A stretch of DNA of 64,000 nt from positions 3,588,966 through 3,652,965 of the forward strand of contig CM040446.1 of the NCBI GenBank assembly GCA_022749755.1, written 5' to 3'. Shown one piece after another: positions 25,221 to 35,062 of the stretch. Position numbers and translations under genes: made by a program. This stretch comes from Azadirachta indica (lineage: Eukaryota; Streptophyta; Magnoliopsida; Sapindales; Meliaceae). Under the pieces are notes generated by a model. It ran no database searches and had not been told where the DNA came from. It saw only the letters and a program-made list of their open reading frames with translations. Position 1 is the stretch's first letter, and the number at the start of each line of letters is the position of its first letter.

Positions 25221-26918
25221 TATCCTTACAAATTAGTAACAAATAAATAATTTCGAGGATGTGGATGTGTCATTTTTATAACTTAAGTTTTCTTATATTA
25301 AACATTAAGTATAAGTGCGATTAACTATTTTAATTATTATATATTTTTTAAAATTAGTTAGAAGTATATTTAATTATAATGGTTAGATAAACAATCATAT
25401 CATTTAGATTAAAAAAAAAACAAGTTGGGATACAAACTTGACGACAGGACTGAAAATTGTTAATTCTAATTGGAAATGGCCAAATGAAACATCAAAAGGC
25501 ATTTTAAAATTATGTTTGTAACTTAAGAAATGTAATATAACTTTTTCGTATAAGTTTTTTATATGGTAGAGTCAGAAACATTTAGTCAGACTCAAATAAA
25601 ATATATATATTAATGAGAAAAAAATAAATAAAAAAATTTCAGTGTATCTTGCCGACGAGAGATTTAATCGATTCCATCATTTTCAACCTTTAAGTATAAT
25701 TTTAAACAGATTTTAAAAATAGCATAATAGACAATACACAACTAAGCATTGTATTAATGTTAATCTGTTCATCGAAAATGATTTTATTTTTAAAAACAAA
25801 AAATTAAAACACTGGCACTTAAGAACTTATTCAATAATAATTAATTATAACCATAAAATTAGCTGAGAATTAATTCCATGTATTATTAATAATAAACATA
25901 TTTCATAAAACTACTAACATTAATTCATGTAAGAATTAAGAAGATTAATTTCAATAGACATGTTCAATTAATTATGAATGAAAAATATTGTCTATTAATA
26001 AATGAGAAGTGTCTGTTATATTACCAAATTAATTATTAATTACTACTTGTGATTAGTTGTAATTAATGTCTATTCATTTACTTTTCTTAATCTGTTTAAT
26101 ATAATTCTTAAAAGGTTGAAAAATGATCGAATCCATTTGATCGATCTCTTATCAGCAAGAAACTCTGGAATTATTAATTTTTAAACTTTTTTCACATTAA
26201 TTGAAGTTTTATTTGTCTGACAAAATGTTTATGATTTTTATCATATCAAAAATTTAATTGAAAAAGTGACATTACATTGTTTAAGTTGGAAACATAATTT
26301 AAAAAGTTCCTTTTTCTCTTTTATTTATTAGACTAATTAATAATTTTTAATCTTGTCAAATTTGTATACCACACAACTTTTTTTAATCCAAAGTGATATG
26401 ATAGTTTAACTAACATTTATAATTAATTATTTTTTTACTTAATTTTAAAATATTATAATAATAATAAAATATTTGTAAATGTTAATTTTATTTTATAATA
26501 TTTATAATCTTACTTATATATATATATATATATCATTAAATCTAAACATTTGTAACGGTTGAAATTATATCTTATATATGTATTAATTATATATGTTAAA
26601 TTTAGTTTTAATCGTAAAAAGTATTTAAATTTAATGATTTATAAATAATGTAAAAATTTGTGTAAAATTAAAAAAACGTCGATTCCTTCTTATACATATT
26701 AGAAGATAATTAAGTTTGTAAATATTAAAGAAATGTATCTAAGATAGGCGTGTAGAGCATGACAGAAATAGAAAAAGGGGACAGAAAAATTAATGGTCGT
26801 CTCATTATCTCATCATCTTAATTGTTTAGAAGAAGAAATCCTAAACAGATGATACTATGGCATTAGATGATAAAATTAGAGCATGATATTTGGGGATATG
26901 ATATCCAAATTAAGTTAA

Positions 26919-26953
26919 TTTTCTTTTCTTTTCTTTTCTTTCCTTTTCTTTAA
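26919..26953. repeat. (TTTTC)n microsatellite
   Basis: Repeated TTTTC/TTTCC pentamers lie inside the extra segment of the right foldback arm. Confidence 0.8.
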
Positions 26954-28033
26954 ACGTCAATATATATCAAATAAATCAAAATGACACATACATCAAACAC
27001 GAGGAACACGAGTACATCCTCCAAAAATCATTGGCTTGTTAATTAATTAATAATTTTGAAATTAAGAATATAATATTTATAAAACTATTAGCCTATTTAT
27101 GTAAGAGGGAAAAAAATAAAAATAGAAAGGTGGCAGTGGTAGGAAATAAATAAAATAAAATGCTTCCAAGAAAGTTGACATGAAAAATTAATATTAATTG
27201 ACTAAGTATTAAACAAATGTGAATATGGTCAATTTTTTTTTAAAAAAGTAAATTCAGGTATGTTACATAAGAGGTATAGAATGAGAAATAGAAACTTATT
27301 AAATTATGAATGCGGCATAAAAATATAAAAGTTAATAAAATTAATAAAAATTGTTAAACTATGTAAATTATGTGGTAATCATAAAATTTTATCATATTAG
27401 TTTGTATAAGAAAAATTTGTATAAAAAATTTATGTATCAAAAATAAAGACTCAATATTAATATTCGAAGTAGTCAAGTTTCACAAAGTATTAAAGTGAAA
27501 TGTATATTCATATAATATTAGACGAGATCGAAATATATTTGAATGTGATGAATTAATTGACTAAAATAGAACTTGATCCTTTATACTGCTTGAAAATAAT
27601 AATAAGTAATTATTTGTGTATATATATAAAAATGTGATTAAGAAGTCTAACTTCTTAATAAATATTTTTAAATTACATAGAACAAATGATGGATTTATTT
27701 TGTGCAAAGAATAATATGTTAGTTATAAAGTAGTACTCAAATGTTTCAAATAAAGAATTGAATGCATTTTTTACATGATGAATTAAAAAAGGGGCAAGCA
27801 ATGAGCTAACATATTCATAAAATAACATATAAGTCAAATAACCTAAGTACACAAGTTAAATAGTAATAAAATGAAATAGGGTGCGCATAGGAAATGGGCA
27901 ATAGAATGTGATAAATTAATAGGCACTTAATAGCCAGAAGACAAGCAAACAAGCAAGGGGAATAATTATATAAACGTGGCTCCACATGGCCACTTGAATT
28001 AACCCATCAAAATATTAATTTCCAAGTTCTATG

Positions 28034-28043
28034 TATATATAAA
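28034..28043 (+). promoter_or_regulatory. TATA box of the small peptide gene
   Basis: TATATATAAA lies 63-72 bases before the ATG at 28106, followed by a purine-rich leader (GAAGAGAAGAAGAAAATAG). This is the expected arrangement for a plant core promoter. Confidence 0.55.
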
Positions 28044-28105
28044 GATGTGCTCATAGAAGAGAAGAAGAAAATAGAAGATCAAAGAAAGGCTACTCCCAAA
28101 AAGAA

Positions 28106-28390
28106 ATGGAGTTAGAAATATTTTTGTGGTTGATTATTCCTGCAATGTTTATGACAACTTATGTTCTTCTCTTTGCGTCTGTATGGAATACATCTTGGTA
28201 TTCCCTTCAAGCTTTCAAATTCAACGATCATGGCGATGTCTTTATCTTTAACTTTCTTCGAAGGTTTCCTTCTCTTTCTCTTCTATCTCTCATGTATGTA
28301 TTGAGCAATTAATAGAGAAGAAGATATATTATTATTATTATTACGATTGCTTTTTTCATTTGCAGGTTCGAACAACGTACCCAGGATTGA
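28106..28390 (+). CDS. small spliced membrane peptide, about 60 residues, unknown
   Basis: Exon 1 is 28106-28263 and exon 2 begins at 28366 after a 102-base intron (AG|GTTTCC ... TTTGCAG|G). The joined frame ends in TGA at 28388-28390 and gives 60 residues; without splicing the frame stops at 28312 with 68. The peptide starts MELEIFLWLIIPAMFMTTYV, a long hydrophobic segment at residues 5-26 that could be a signal anchor or membrane helix, and ends in a polar tail (FEQRTQD). A TATA box and purine-rich leader lie upstream and AATAAA at 28509-28514 downstream, so it is laid out like a real transcription unit. I recognise no family. A non-coding RNA or a spurious frame remains possible. Confidence 0.45.
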
Positions 28391-28508
28391 GCTCCGAATG
28401 ACTTCAAGTAGTCGTCGATGTATTTGTGTTGCTATATACAAACATGAGATTAAAACAAATATATAAGTGATCTATTTGTTTTATTCTCATGTTTAACTCA
28501 AAATCATA

Positions 28509-28514
28509 AATAAA
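28509..28514 (+). terminator. putative polyadenylation signal
   Basis: AATAAA lies about 120 bases after the stop codon of the small spliced peptide gene. Confidence 0.35.
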
Positions 28515-28759
28515 GCACAGTGTATATGTAATCTACAGTTAATTAACCACATATTATATAATATTTTTGTTAACTTACTCTTTATTGCTGTGTTTGTGAT
28601 CATGTATCTTATACTCAAAAAACTGGTACGTATTAGATGTTGTAATGAATAAACATAAAATTTATATTTTAATTAGAGGGTTATCGATAATTAGTTGAAT
28701 TATTGTTTGTTTTATAATTAATTTATTTTTTTTAGATTATTACTAATGTGATAACTATG

Positions 28760-28920
28760 TCACTGCAAAAGAAGTTTCTTTTATCTACTGATTTTTGCAA
28801 TCAATTTTTAATCCGTCGCAAATTAAAAACTATTTACAATTTATTTGTAGTTGATTTCCGACTTAAAGTGTATTATTTACAACAAAATTAAATATCAATT
28901 ATAAAAAAATGGTTGTTATC
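28760..28920. mobile_element. possible decayed CACTA-type transposon end
   Basis: CACTGCAAAAGAAG is followed by ACTGATTTTTGCAATCAATT, AATCCGTCGCAAATTA and GATTTCCGACTTAAAG. CACTA elements in plants start with CACTACAAGAAA and carry subterminal repeats of the GACGGATTTTTGCGACG kind, so the resemblance is clear but degenerate. The partner end and target duplication were not found. Confidence 0.3.
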
Positions 28921-30541
28921 AAAATGAACGTTGTTTTGATAAAAATAAAATATAGTTTGTATATTTATTTTATAATAAGAAATTGAATATTGTTATCTTT
29001 TATATTACATATTAGTTTCTAATAAATAGGACTAAAATATTTATTATATTAAAATATAGTGAATATTATTAATTGTTGAAATATTAAGAAGGTAAATATT
29101 ATTTTAAAAAAAGAAAAATCATTTAATTTTTTAACTTTCATCGCAAAACAGATGTGGTTACAAATTATGATCGTAGGGCTCCAACTTGCTCTCGTCCGAA
29201 TTCGATACTTCCCTGGTCAGTTTGAGAAGCAAAGGAGAAGAATTTAAGAATTTAAGAACAAGAATTAATCTTCCGCAGTAAAAAATTAATAGTTGTGTTC
29301 TGCCCTATTAAACCTAAGAAAACTATGAAAATTTAGCCATTACCTAAGAACAGTCGTTTAACAAATAATTAAATCATTCTGCCTAATTTTTGTTAAAATT
29401 TAACGTACCAATTTCTGAGTAAAGAATCAACAAAAGTTATATAGTTTGTTAGGTAGAGAATTTAAAGAATTTTCTTTAAATTTTGAGAAAATTAATTATA
29501 TTATTCACCAATGCATTGAAATAAATTTGCAAATGTTTATATATTTACAAATAAATTTTAAGACTTGCAAAAGTAGTAAATCAAAATTATATAAATATGA
29601 GATTTAAATCTTTAAAATTCATTTTGCTGATTATATAGAGCTAACTGTCATTTCTAATGACTAGTAAATCATGAGAGAATTAATATGTGGATATTGCGAA
29701 TGATTTTTAACATCTTCACTTAATTCTGATCCAAATTGAATTAATTTTCATTTTTTAAAATACTTTGTACATAAAACCCGCGTCACAATAATTTCTGCAG
29801 AAGTAACGTGGAAGAAAATAAGAACAAAAAGTGCTTGAATTTAATATTTCATCTACAATAATGGGTTGATTTTAAAATGATATGTATATTATGATTTTGA
29901 TGCAAGAACATTATGTCATTATGTCATTTCTTTTTTTTTTTTAAAAAATAAATAAAAAATACAAAAACATTTTGTATGATTTTAATCATTTAATTTTTAT
30001 TAAAAAAATAAAAAAATTTAAAGAGTCTCTAAAATATTGTTAAATATACATTTTAGTTTTAATAATTTAAAAATTATTAATTTAACTTGCATCAAATACA
30101 ATTTCAAAATTTTCAATGGTACGGTTAATTTGAAAAAATAAGCTATAGAAAGAGATTAGTACTTATTTTGAACATAATCTAATTAATGAATTAAAAATCA
30201 AATGAATAACTTTGAAATTATTGAGATTAAAATATATTTAAACGATATTTGAAGGACTCTTAAATTTTTTTTTATAAGAAAAAAATATGAACAATTATAA
30301 CTACAATTTTATACAAAAGATGACGAGTGACAGTGAGCTTGTGACTTACAAGCTCCACAGATGAGACAGGGTTGAATGGAATGGTCATAAATTTGTGAGA
30401 GTTTGGTGGGATTAATAACATTAATTTCACCAAGTTATACATGTCATGCGGAATGAAATTCATATGTCAACATGCTAATGCGTGTTATTCTCTATTCGTA
30501 TGAATACCCAAAACAATGAAATTCAGCGTCGGAGTATCAGC

Positions 30542-30677
30542 TATTCATAAATTCTAGATTCTCGGAGTCTTAGCAGAGTAGTATTTGACATGTAAATGTT
30601 GAATATTCCACATCCATCGAGGAAAAGCACAGTAATAAATTTCACAGGAGAAAATAAAACAGAATCATACTTATATA
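30542..30677 (-). repeat. NLR 3' flank shared with a WDR75 intron
   Basis: This stretch just past the NLR stop codon matches 40289-40425 in the same orientation. Shared words include TTAGCAGAGTAGT, TTTGACATGTAAATGT, GGAAAAGCAC and ACAGAATCATACTTATA. It lies where the 3' UTR of the minus-strand NLR gene should be. Confidence 0.8.
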
Positions 30678-30727
30678 TTGCAAGTTTACAGACCTGGATT
30701 TCACAGATTCAGTCTAAATCATATAGA

Positions 30728-33700
30728 TTATAGACCGACATAAGGTATATCAGCTATCAAGTGCCAATACTGTCCTTTATCCTTTTTGCACCTTTCTTTT
30801 ATCAACGGACATCCAGTGATTTGAAGATTCAGAAGTGAGTGAGGCAGGCCCTTCTCTGGAAAGTATTTGAGCTTTGGACAATCGGAGAGACGAAGAATTT
30901 CCAATGATGTGAGGTTTCCAACCGTTGAGGATAGGCGTTCCAGGTTTGGAAAATTATCAATCGACAGTTTGGTCAGAGAAGCAGGAAGCGCCATTGCTGT
31001 ATCCGCCGGTGGAAATGACACCACATCCGAGCCTTCTCCGGAAAGGCTGAGTTGTGTAACAGAGGAGAACCTGTGCAATCCCCTCCCGAATAATGGCTTG
31101 TACATGTTTAAATAATCAATCTCAAGTGAACAAAGGTCGGTGGGAAAGCCATCTTCAGGAAAATATTCTATGCTTGGACAGTTGTTTATGGCTAACTGTT
31201 GAAGAGAGGTGACGTTGCGCAGGTTGTTGGGTAGGGCCTGCAGTTTCTCACAATTGCATAGATAAAGATAAGTCAATTTCGTACGAGGCAACCCTCCCCT
31301 GGGAAAGGAAACAAGATTCGGGCAAAGAAATATTTTCAGTCGTTCAAGATGGATGGCTTCATGCAAGTTATCAGGTAAAACTTTGAGATTTTTACAATCC
31401 CAGACACTTATTTTTTCAAGAGATGAGATGTTGGCCAACCCTTCTCCGATTGACTCCAGCTTTGAGCATCGAAGAACAGTAAGGTACCTAAGGGCCTTAG
31501 ATAGAGTGCGTCTTGATGACAAGGAAGCAAGCTTTGAGCTTCTTTTGACATTAATTTGTTCAAGTGTGGCAGATAGCTCTCCTTTTGACAATAGGGATGT
31601 GAGAGACGGACAATCAGTAATAGTTAAATCTTGCAGAAGAGAGGAGTACATACTGCTTCCGCTGTTGATGTCCTCTGCCTCCATTGTTGAAACTTGACCT
31701 TCATCTATCAAAGTAGTTAAATTTTTGCAATCGAAGATCATCATCCGCTTCAGACTTGGGGGTAGCTGTTGCCTCGAAATATATGTCAAAGAATCACAGC
31801 AATCAATAGTCAAACTTTCAAGAGATATATTAGTGCTGTGCATCCATGCCTCAGGTAAAGAATGCAGTGAACGACACTCTGAGATTTTTATCCGTTTAAC
31901 GGATCTAAGGCTGAGCAATGCTTGCGGTAGCTTCACTAGGCTTTGGCAGTAGCTCAATTCCAAACAATTGAGTCTGCATTCCAGCACTTGCTGTTGTTGG
32001 TATTCAGCTTCCTCTGCCACCAAGGATAGAAGTTCCGGACATCTTGCAATCTTCAGTTGTCGAAGGGAGCCAATATCTTGCAGTAATCTAGCTTCAGTCT
32101 GCCATAAATATGTTACCTTTTCAATGGTGTTAATCTCCAAGTCTTCTAAATTTGGCAACTCTTGCTTCAATAGCCCCGTCGGAAACACTTGTTCTGACAT
32201 ATCACTAGAAACCAATGACTTCGATAACCTGGGATCGACTGTAGTACTTCGCCACGCCACTTTTTTACATCTGTCGATTTCTAATTTGCAAAGAGTTGGA
32301 ATACTCGGAATTGACACTACCAGTTGTTCACATTCTCGAATAACAAGCCTCTTCAGTAAAGGAACACATTCGGGCAATCTTCCGAGCAACTTAGAACATC
32401 TTATTAGCGAAAGCTCCCGCAGTTGAGGAAAAACTTCAACCCCATGACCAGATGCTTGTTGTATCCATTCTTCCCACTCTGGCAAATTCCGAAAATAAAG
32501 AGTCTCTAGTGATGAAAATGCCACGGAGCCCTTGTTTCCATGGAACTCCAGACCCAAACTCTTCAATCTAGTAATTCCAATTATAAAAAGATGCTTTAAG
32601 CTGGGTAATTGCCCGATCATTGGTAATGAAGTGCACATGCTACAATTTTCAAATCTTAGGAGCACTAAATTTGAGAACATGGAATCTCCCAACCATACTG
32701 GAAAATTTGACCCGCCATAGCCCTTAACAGTGAGCTCTTTGAGATTTCCATGAGGTCTCAGCATATAGAACACAGATGTTTCAGTTTCTAGATCCCTTGA
32801 ATTGTCGTTGCTGTTAGCCCATTCTATGCATAGCTCATTAAGCTTCCCCTTGCCATGTAACTCAGCCTCCTTTGCATCGGCAACATCTTTTACGTTTTCC
32901 AGACTTGAAATCTTAAGCTTTCCCGAAAGATTCTTCAAGTATTTCAACTCTGTTAACCGAGATCCATTGTTTTTGCCCACAACAAAATAACGGAGTGTTT
33001 GTAAACCAGTCAACCTACCGATTCCCAGAGCCATTTCTTCTAATGAATCTGCACCAAAATTATTGCGATGATGCAACTTGATTAAATTCCCCATATCTGC
33101 ACACAATCTCTTCAATTTATTGCAATTTTGCATTAGAAGTACATGTAAATTGTAGAGTGTATTTGTTGATTCGGGTAAAGTTTCGATTGGAGTTCCGGAT
33201 ACATCAAGATGTCGTAAGTGCTTCAAATTGCAAATAGAATTTGGTATCTCTGAGATGTAATACCCACGTAAAGATAAGAATCTCAAGCGTTGTAGTTTCA
33301 ACAACATATTGACAACAGTCAAAGACATGGAGCGGTTGCTTTCTGTCAATTCAATTGGTAAAAACGTTCGCAGATGTTCAGCACCAGAGATAGCTTCAAA
33401 GCTTCTAATGGCGTGCCATTTTTTAATAATGTACGACAAATGACGAACATGTTTTAAGAGCTTTGGTTGTTTGCTACCCTCCACTATATCATCCATTCTG
33501 AAATATATGTCTCCGGCAGCCCATTGAGCAAGATCATTAATAAAGTCATGCATCACATACCTTGATGTATTCATATTTGATTGCTGGAAGAATGATCTTG
33601 ATTGCAACTCTTTAAAATAATCATTGCCTGATTCCTCCATTCTCTTCTCATTCACGTCAGGTGGCAACAAACCCTCAGCCATCCATAATAAAACTATCTC

Positions 33701-35062
33701 CTGCTCATTAAATTCGTAGTCCTTTGGGAACAATGAACTATATGCAAAACATCGTTTCAAATGTGCAGGAAGATAATAATAACTTACTTTAAGAGCTCGC
33801 ATAATGTCACTTCCTTCCTCAGGTAAATCCCATATCTTGTTCTTCAACACTTTTTCCCAATCAGAAGGGTTGTATTTACCGCGTAAGAGGCCACCAAGAG
33901 CTTTTGCTGCAAGAGGCAAGCCATGGCACCTTTTCACGATCTCTGTACCGATTTCCCGCAAGTATTGATGCTTGCTGAAATCTCTTGTTCCCAAGGAGTG
34001 TTGAGTAAGTACAAGCAGAGCATCATCATTTGACAATTCTCTCAATGGATAAGCTGGAATAGTTCCCATCTTTAATGCTACCGTTTGACTACGAGTCGTG
34101 ACGATGATCTTACTTCCTGGTGTGCCATCTGCCAATGGAAGTTTCAAAATACTCCAATCATCATAATTCTCATTCCACATATCGTCCAAAATAAGCAAAA
34201 ATTTCTTCCTCGATAATTCTCTCTTCAATTTGCCTTGAAGCAAATTTAAATTATCATCAGCGGTAGTCTGCACGCCAATCGACTTGAGAATCGATTTTGT
34301 TATCCTGGTAGCATCAAAATCTTCAGAAACACAAGTCCAAACCTTTAGATCAAAATGACTATCCACTGTTTTGTCATTGTAGACAAGCTGAGCAAGAGTT
34401 GTTTTGCCCAATCCTCCCATTCCTGTTATAGGAATAACGGAGAGTCCACCATGATCAGGACTTAAATCATCCTTCAATAACAGTTCAACTATTGCTTTCT
34501 TCTCTTCTTCTCTGCCATGCACTTCGGCTTCAATCACGAAACAGGTCGTCTCTTGTCTTCTTTTCCTGCTATTTTTGGACCTTCCTCCTGAATTCTCTTT
34601 TAACTCCAGACCCAGTTGATCTTTTTCTGCTGTAATATTCTGCAATCTGCGACTGATGTCGTCTATATTTCGCCTTATCTTGGAATCGAATTCCAGAGAT
34701 CGTGGAGTTAAATTGGTGCAGCAAGTAGGAATGAGTTTTTGGAATCTACTTGTACTGGGTTGATCAGAATTCTGCAACAAGTTCCTCCTCAAAGCTTCAG
34801 TAGCAAACTCGTCCAAAACGTCTTCAACATCGTAAGCCAAGTTCTTAAGGTCGCCAAGCCAGTCTTTCACTGTCTCGTCCCTCATCTGCTTGTCCTCTGC
34901 ATCGTCAAGCACTGCCTTAATCTTCCTCAGTTTTCTCTGCCAGTCCTCTAGATCACCACGGATTTTCTCTTGACGTCCAAACAGCGGAAGTACCTCTGAT
35001 GCCAACTTTTTGAACAGAATCTCCATGGTAACAGTTAGAACAGCCTCCCCAATGATCGACAT
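30728..35062 (-). CDS. CC-NBS-LRR disease resistance protein (RPP13-like 1 type)
   Basis: A single exon of 1444 codons. Residues 1-170 form the Rx-N coiled-coil domain with the EDVID-like YDVEDVLDEF at 77-86. The NB-ARC domain has the P-loop GMGGLGKTT (214-222), kinase-2 KFLLILDDMWNE (287-298), RNBS-B KIIVTTRSQ (318-326), GLPLAAKALGG (381-391), and MHD as VMHDF (503-507). All nucleotide-binding residues look intact. From about 530 to the end there are many irregular leucine-rich repeats, including several of the NCxxLxxLP type. This class senses pathogen effectors in the cytosol and triggers cell death; the effector recognised here cannot be inferred. The length is normal for the group and there is no frameshift or stop. 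The start is the ATG at 35062 (MSIIGEAVLTVTMEILFKKL), typical of the family. Both flanks have diverged copies elsewhere in this window. Confidence 0.97.
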   Translation of the reverse strand: MSIIGEAVLTVTMEILFKKLASEVLPLFGRQEKIRGDLEDWQRKLRKIKAVLDDAEDKQMRDETVKDWLGDLKNLAYDVEDVLDEFATEALRRNLLQNSDQPSTSRFQKLIPTCCTNLTPRSLEFDSKIRRNIDDISRRLQNITAEKDQLGLELKENSGGRSKNSRKRRQETTCFVIEAEVHGREEEKKAIVELLLKDDLSPDHGGLSVIPITGMGGLGKTTLAQLVYNDKTVDSHFDLKVWTCVSEDFDATRITKSILKSIGVQTTADDNLNLLQGKLKRELSRKKFLLILDDMWNENYDDWSILKLPLADGTPGSKIIVTTRSQTVALKMGTIPAYPLRELSNDDALLVLTQHSLGTRDFSKHQYLREIGTEIVKRCHGLPLAAKALGGLLRGKYNPSDWEKVLKNKIWDLPEEGSDIMRALKVSYYYLPAHLKRCFAYSSLFPKDYEFNEQEIVLLWMAEGLLPPDVNEKRMEESGNDYFKELQSRSFFQQSNMNTSRYVMHDFINDLAQWAAGDIYFRMDDIVEGSKQPKLLKHVRHLSYIIKKWHAIRSFEAISGAEHLRTFLPIELTESNRSMSLTVVNMLLKLQRLRFLSLRGYYISEIPNSICNLKHLRHLDVSGTPIETLPESTNTLYNLHVLLMQNCNKLKRLCADMGNLIKLHHRNNFGADSLEEMALGIGRLTGLQTLRYFVVGKNNGSRLTELKYLKNLSGKLKISSLENVKDVADAKEAELHGKGKLNELCIEWANSNDNSRDLETETSVFYMLRPHGNLKELTVKGYGGSNFPVWLGDSMFSNLVLLRFENCSMCTSLPMIGQLPSLKHLFIIGITRLKSLGLEFHGNKGSVAFSSLETLYFRNLPEWEEWIQQASGHGVEVFPQLRELSLIRCSKLLGRLPECVPLLKRLVIRECEQLVVSIPSIPTLCKLEIDRCKKVAWRSTTVDPRLSKSLVSSDMSEQVFPTGLLKQELPNLEDLEINTIEKVTYLWQTEARLLQDIGSLRQLKIARCPELLSLVAEEAEYQQQQVLECRLNCLELSYCQSLVKLPQALLSLRSVKRIKISECRSLHSLPEAWMHSTNISLESLTIDCCDSLTYISRQQLPPSLKRMMIFDCKNLTTLIDEGQVSTMEAEDINSGSSMYSSLLQDLTITDCPSLTSLLSKGELSATLEQINVKRSSKLASLSSRRTLSKALRYLTVLRCSKLESIGEGLANISSLEKISVWDCKNLKVLPDNLHEAIHLERLKIFLCPNLVSFPRGGLPRTKLTYLYLCNCEKLQALPNNLRNVTSLQQLAINNCPSIEYFPEDGFPTDLCSLEIDYLNMYKPLFGRGLHRFSSVTQLSLSGEGSDVVSFPPADTAMALPASLTKLSIDNFPNLERLSSTVGNLTSLEILRLSDCPKLKYFPEKGLPHSLLNLQITGCPLIKERCKKDKGQYWHLIADIPYVGL
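34402..34423 (-). promoter_or_regulatory. predicted miR482/miR2118 target site at the P-loop
   Basis: The plus strand over the GMGGLGKT codons reads TTTTGCCCAATCCTCCCATT followed by CC, close to the miR482/2118 consensus, so the NLR mRNA is nearly complementary to that microRNA. In many dicots this 22-nt microRNA family cleaves NLR mRNAs here and starts phased siRNA production. That this copy is targeted is inferred from the match. Confidence 0.5.

Larger units (their letters stand above)
24730..27857. repeat. large imperfect inverted repeat (foldback)
   Basis: The arms run from about 24730 to 25770 and from about 26030 to 27857 in opposite orientation. Paired anchors: 24842-24856 with 27744-27758 (ATTCTTTATTTGAAA); 25122-25139 with 27444-27461 (ATTAATATTGAGTCTTTA); 25394-25402 with 26394-26402 (ATCATATCA); 25681-25690 with 26112-26121 (TTTCAACCTT). 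Runs of 30-100 bases between the anchors also pair, at perhaps three quarters identity. The right arm carries about 0.8 kb of extra sequence between 26.48 and 27.44 kb. No transposase frame is present. It could be a foldback-type transposon, a nested MITE pair, or an inverted duplication. Confidence 0.85.
28391..30541. other. AT-rich spacer with a transposon-like patch
   Basis: No supported gene. A patch at about 28760-28920 looks like a decayed CACTA end and is listed separately. The rest up to the NLR 3' flank is low-complexity. Confidence 0.45.

Noticed and set aside
30867..34951. Several plus-strand frames inside the NLR gene
   Set aside because: They are antisense to a clear 1444-codon NLR exon and show no motif of their own.
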